In this document: in pieces, positions 59,188 to 64,000 of the stretch
How the letters are laid out: every line of letters starts with the position of its first letter
Position numbering within the stretch: position 1 is the stretch's first letter
Translations under genes and position numbers: made by a program
DNA from: Corylus avellana
Lineage: Eukaryota > Streptophyta > Magnoliopsida > Fagales > Betulaceae
Direction: 5' to 3'
Assembly: GCF_901000735.1 (NCBI RefSeq)
Contig: NC_081550.1
Span: forward strand, 14,302,393 to 14,366,392
DNA: 64,000 bases
Notes under the pieces: model-generated
What the model was told of the DNA's origin: nothing
What the model saw: only the letters and a program-made list of their open reading frames with translations
Databases searched by the model: none

Positions 59188-62070
59188 ACTCTTTTTTTTT
59201 TTTTTTTTCACATCAATCAAATCTTGCTAGAACTACCAATCAGCCCTAAGGATTTGTTTGGTAATAGATTTCATAAGTGATTTTTAGTTTATAAGTGGTT
59301 GATGTAGATAAAATCTTAGAATTTTTTGTATAAGAAAGTGAAATTTTTTTATTTTGCAGTGAATTTTTTATTTGAATAGTAATAAAAATGAATTATATAA
59401 TATAAAGAGAGAATATTGAAGGTTTAAAAAAAAAAAAAAAAAAAAAAAAAGTGAGAGTTTGGCATGTCCAGTACAAAAGGGACCTCTAGAACCCTAAACT
59501 CATCAAGTGCAAAAGTACATTTCAAAAAAGAAAAAATAAAAAAAATTGAGAAACATTATTTTTAGAAATAAAAATCAGGATAATGGTTTTTTTTTTTTAA
59601 TCAACATAATGTATTTCTAAAAACTATATTTTAATATTGCTCCTTTTTTTTTTTTTTTTTTTTTTTTANNNNNNNNNNNNNNNNNNNNAAAAAATTCCTG
59701 AAAATATCAAAAACAGTTTTTACCTTTTATCTCATATCAAAACATTTAAAAAAAAAAATGTCAAAATGTCATGGATGGAGGAGACTCCTGATTATATTTG
59801 CGTTTTTGAGTTATTATACGACAACCAATAAGGATAAAAAAAAATAAAAAAATAACAACTTAAAAAAAAAAAACACTCCAAATATATTAAGAAAGAGAGC
59901 TAGTCCATGAGAATTTAGAAATTATTGTTTTTTTTTTTAAAATAGAATCAAGCCCATGCAAAAAATAATAATAATAATAAAATCTCAAAGTTTGAGTAAG
60001 TAGGAATTAGTAACAATATTAAAAAAACAAAGTCGGTATTTAAGTCAATTCTAATAACCCTTTTGGTTTTTTTTTCTTCATCGGGCAACAAATCGTTTAA
60101 GCTAGAATGGATAAATTAGTGATAAAAATGGTAGAGGTTTATTCATTTTCTAGCTTACTTTTGACTCCAACAAGGCAACCAACAAATGGTTTTTCTTTTA
60201 TGTAACTTCTGTAATATGATATTAATTAACTTATTTGATTTTAAAAAAAATTAAATTAAATTCTTGTTTTATTTTTAGTCAACATATATATACGACATGC
60301 TTGGCAAAAAGAAACAAAAATATATAATAGGTTAAAACAGAAAAAAAATGTCTCAACCAAATAAGAACAGCCCTAAATTTGGACTAAAAGTTCAAGAGTC
60401 ATAGTCAATTACTAAAACCGTGTTTCCAATCAATCATATCATCTCTAAATTGCAATAGAATAGGGCAAAAATGAGACATTACTATGATTGTTATAGTTAT
60501 TTATTTATTTATTTTATTTTGTTTTCTATTACGAGAATAAAAATATTGGAGGGTCTAAGATCTTATAATCCTTGAGAAACTCCTGAAAATGACATAATTA
60601 CCAACAAATCTAAAGAAATGTTCAGTTCAACAAGATAGGCTCGGAAACCAAACCCCAGAAAGAAATTAAGGGAGATTGTGAGCCTATAAAAAAGGTTTTG
60701 AAAGAATTTATATTATCGTCCTATTCACTAACTTGAGTGTCGGAGGGGTCATGCCGGACTCACCTCCGACCACCCTCTAACCTCTTATTTTTTTTCTTTG
60801 CAGCTCCTTCTTAATTAAGCAGTGTGCAGCCATTGTACATATAAATATTAACAAACAACTCAAACATACAAAAATTATTTTTATATTGGTATCAAGTCAT
60901 AATACATTTTTAAACTTAAAATTAAAAAAGCAACCCTCAAAACACACACAAACAAGGGTGTCTAAAGAAAGAATGCCATATTTTATCTCCCTACTTTAGC
61001 TTGTATTTTAATTGGACAGCTATGTAAGTAGAGTTTCTTATTCCCATATCTATAAAACTTTTAATATTGCTTGCTGCTACTTTATTAATCCTCTAAAATC
61101 CCTTAAAGATAAAAGAAAAAAAGAAAATAGAGAATATTCTTGAAGAAGATTTTAGAAAGCAAAAACAATACAAAGTGGGAGTCTCGAGAATGTTTTTGTG
61201 GGGAAGGAAGGACAGTTCCAAAGCCAAAATAAAAGGGTCCATAATATTCCCTTTGAAGTTTGAATGCGACTCAGTATGAATATGAAGGGCGGTTTCTTAA
61301 TTCCCAGACAACACATTATAAAAAAGCGATAACGCGCATGAAAGTGGCACATTCTTATTTGCTGTCCTTCCGGCGCGGACCATTGCGCACATTGCCCCTG
61401 GTCGGTCGCTCACTTTTTTTTTTTTCATTTTCCACCCACTAATTATATAAATTACCACTTTTGTTTCTATCACGATGTAGTGTAAATGCAAAAACATCAA
61501 ATACAATAGAAATAAAAATATTTTAATTCAAATCAATCTTATGAACTTTTTCATTCGTTATAACCAACAGATAAAGGCTTCAATGGTTTTATCCATGAGT
61601 ATTGTGTTTATTAGGTATTTTTGGGTGTTTGTCTGATTCTTATTGGAGGGTGCAAAATAAATTTAATTGAAGTTATTCTCTTCTAGTATCTTATTCTAAA
61701 TTGAGTCGTGGGAAAATTCTTACCTCTAATTAATGGACACATGACATGATAAAGATAAGATTATTATTAAGATAGGTTTAAGGGTTAATAATTGAATTGG
61801 AATTTCATTCCAATTCATTATGATTACATCATTTAAAATTAAGATTAGGATTAATTAAGAGTTTATATTTATTTTGGAGTTATCTTATTGTATTTATTTA
61901 AAGACCGGTTGTGATTAATGAAGAAGAGAATAAAATACTTAAGCAAAAGTTTGTTTGTGGTTTGTCTCCAACCTTAATTGGATTCACTTGTGGTCTCTCC
62001 TACCCAAAACGAGCTCTCAAATTTTATCACACGTCACTACCTAATTTCGGGTATTTATAATACACTTTTA
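59188..62070. other. AT-rich intergenic DNA with homopolymer runs and a 20-N gap
   Basis: Long A/T runs at about 59427-59450 and 59643-59668, and a 20-N gap at 59669-59688. No coding or RNA gene recognised. Confidence 0.5.
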
Positions 62071-62230
62071 GGAGTAATGATATAAAGAAGATAAGAGTCC
62101 TTTCAAATATAATGTGACTTTTAAAATCACCAATAGATCGAATTTTAATAATGATCATCTCAAATTTAACGGTGATTTTAAAAGTCACATCACATTTTGA
62201 AAGACTCTAGTCCTTATTATATCATTACTC
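62071..62230. mobile_element. 160-bp hairpin MITE
   Basis: The left arm GGAGTAATGATATAA..AAGAGTCCTTTCAAA..TGTGACTTTTAAAATCACC is mirrored by the right arm ending GGTGATTTTAAAAGTCACA..TTTGAAAGACTC..TTATATCATTACTC. The arms are over 60 bp each with a short loop. No coding content. No target duplication was established. Confidence 0.75.
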
Positions 62231-62950
62231 GGATTAGAAGAATTTTTATGACTCAGTTTGTAAAAAAATTATATTACTTATTCAGCTGATTTTATTAATT
62301 AAAAATTAATAAAATTATTTGGGAGAAAAAATAATAAAAAAATATATATAAATTTTATTTATGGGGTGGTATTTTCATTTTTGCACCTGCTTTTGGCATG
62401 CGTGAAAAGTAGGATCACGTGCTTCCCACAATAGCCCACACAGCAAAAATACATTATCATTGGAGTTTCTTTATGAAAAAAAAATAGTATTTATTAATTA
62501 ATTTGACTTGATTCTGTTATCTTACACTGATCAAGCAATGTCTTACCTATTATTGTGAATAAAGTAGCAGCAACCGGAGGCAATTTTGCATCACAAGCAA
62601 CGAGGAAGTGTATAAAATATTATTATTCACGCATCCGGTTGAATTTAATCTTTTTGACACAATGATTGTGTATTTTAGGTGGAAAATATATATATTGGGG
62701 TTTGATCCTATAGATTCAAATCCATTTGAGAAGGTGTGAGCTCTTGAAGATTTGAATAGGATAGATGTTGGTCATGTTTGCCTTGTCAGCAAGAGGTTTG
62801 GAAGCTCATAGTTGATAAGTACTAAAAACAAATTATCCTCTTTAATTTAGATTTTTATGAGGATAAGCATGAAAAATATAGATATTTGTATGTATAGTGG
62901 GTATTGCTTGAGCAATAAAACATCAAAAGAATGACATGAAACTATGAAAT
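62231..62950. other. AT-rich spacer left of the gypsy LTR
   Basis: No gene recognised. Confidence 0.5.
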
Positions 62951-63387
62951 TGTAACAGTGCTCTTATGTATTAACACTGAAATGGCAACTAAGCAAAGGA
63001 AATAAATGAAAGAAGGGAATAATATGAATGAGAAAAGAAAAAGAAGTAGAGAACTTCATTGATCAAGAGCAACTTCGAGGGTTACTCAACCTTTTAAGCA
63101 TATTCGAGAATGTCAATCTCCATGTTCAATCAAGAACTACAATCAACCAAAAGCTCAATATTACAAGCGAAATGAGCTTACTTATAGCTCTTGTTCTAAC
63201 TAACAGATTCACAACTAACCCAACTACCGTACAACCATATAACCGAATTAACAGACTCTCAACTGGAATGCTAGCTACAAGCAACTGCTTGCTTACAATG
63301 CATACTTAGTCTATTATCCCTTCTAGTAACTCCACGTGGATGAACATGTAGCTGCCACTTCACATCTTGTACAGCCTGCCTGTTACA
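62951..63387 (-). repeat. 3' LTR of a Ty3/gypsy chromovirus
   Basis: 437 bp with inverted ends TGTAACAGTG (left, plus sense) and, reverse-complemented, TGTAACAGGC (right). It lies directly after the pol frame and a purine-rich stretch (minus-sense AAAACAGGGGAGTAA, 63388-63404), as expected for the 3' LTR of the minus-strand element. The left-flanking 5-mer is GAAAT; its partner would be outside the window. Confidence 0.8.
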
Positions 63388-63400
63388 TTACTCCCCTGTT

Positions 63401-64000
63401 TTAAAACACCTTGCCCATAAGGTGTGGGTAGGCCTTCTTCGAAGACTGAAATTCCTCCCAAGTTTCATCCTCAACTGACAATCCTGGCCATCTTACCAAC
63501 AAATCAGTGACTGCACGATTCTCATGAGCTCGAGACCTCCTATCCAGAACAACCACTAGTTCAGGCTGAATAACTCCATTCACATTAACAGGTGGCAATT
63601 TTGGAATTGATGTATTACTTCTCCCTATCTTAGGCTTGAGTTGGGAGACATGGAATACTGGATGAATCTTGGCAGAATCTGGCAAATTGAGTTCATAAGC
63701 CACTTCCCCTACCTTCCTAACCACAATAAAGGGCTCATAGAAGCGAGGAGACAATTTTAAAGCTCTTCTAGCCAGTAAAGAGCCTTGTCTATAGGGTTGA
63801 AGCCTAAGATAAACTTGTTGGCCAATGGCTAAAGTTCTTTCACTCCTCCTCAAGTCAGCATATTTCTTCATTTGTTGCTAAGCTGCAAATTGTGTTGTAA
63901 AAGGGCTAAAACCTCCGCCCTAGATTTTAAGACTTCATCTACAACAGCCACCCTAGTAGTACCTGGCACATAAGATAACAATCTAGGTGGTAATCTGCCA
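63401..64000 (-). pseudogene. Ty3/gypsy pol C-terminus with chromodomain, partial
   Basis: In minus sense the integrase C-terminal region runs KKYADLRRSERTLAIGQQVY, YEPFIVVRKVGEVAYEL and HPVFHVSQLKPKIG. It is followed by a chromodomain-like segment (VTDLLVRWPGLSVEDETWEEF) ending at 63401. Upstream to the window edge the frame GTTRVAVVDEVLKSRAEVL continues the integrase but is shifted, with a stop near 63880. This is the 3' end of a plant chromovirus of the Tekay type. The main body is to the right of the window. Confidence 0.85.

Overview
The window is plant nuclear DNA, probably from a woody eudicot. The evidence is large GT-AG introns, a class III HD-Zip gene close to rosid REVOLUTA proteins, a SAPS-domain gene, and AT-rich intergenic DNA crowded with LINEs, LTR elements, hATs and Mutator-like elements (MULEs). 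It is a draft assembly with runs of N (mostly exactly 100 N, placed at repeats), so some elements are collapsed or incomplete. The genus cannot be determined.

Only two ordinary host genes are clear, one near each end and both on the minus strand. (1) At 882-2887 are the first six exons of a SAPS-family (SIT4 / protein phosphatase 6 regulatory subunit) gene that runs off the left edge. (2) At 49869-56029 is an intact REVOLUTA-type HD-Zip III gene. I traced 18 coding exons with every junction GT-AG and in phase, giving 842 codons. Its miR165/166 site is split by an intron, and the predicted slice position falls on the exon junction.

The 47 kb between them is an accessory mosaic. 4.1-5.4 kb: a fold-back MULE-type MITE and a LINE tail. 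8.4-15.1 kb: at least three LINE copies, all on the minus strand. 15.2-18 kb: LTR-retroelement pieces in opposite orientations. 18.1-34.0 kb: a 15.8 kb MULE with about 91-bp terminal inverted repeats and a perfect 9-bp target duplication. The MULE carries a mudrA-like transposase pseudogene (minus) and, convergent from the other terminus, a GRF zinc-finger gene (plus). Other elements are nested in it: a hAT element containing another hAT MITE, an LTR with a minisatellite, and a 5.67 kb non-autonomous LTR element with a perfect 5-bp target duplication and a gag-like reading frame.

34-41 kb holds two hAT transposase pseudogenes, broken by LTR fragments, and a hAT 3' end. 41-47 kb holds copia and LINE remnants and tandem repeats. 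47.1-48.1 kb is a 1,017-bp hAT deletion derivative with a perfect 8-bp target duplication. Right of REVOLUTA, 57-62.9 kb is AT-rich intergenic DNA with one hairpin MITE. The window ends in a Ty3/gypsy chromovirus (pol C-terminus, polypurine tract, 437-bp 3' LTR) on the minus strand.

The most interesting material is the MULE with its mudrB-position GRF gene and its nested insertions, and the regulatory architecture of REVOLUTA.
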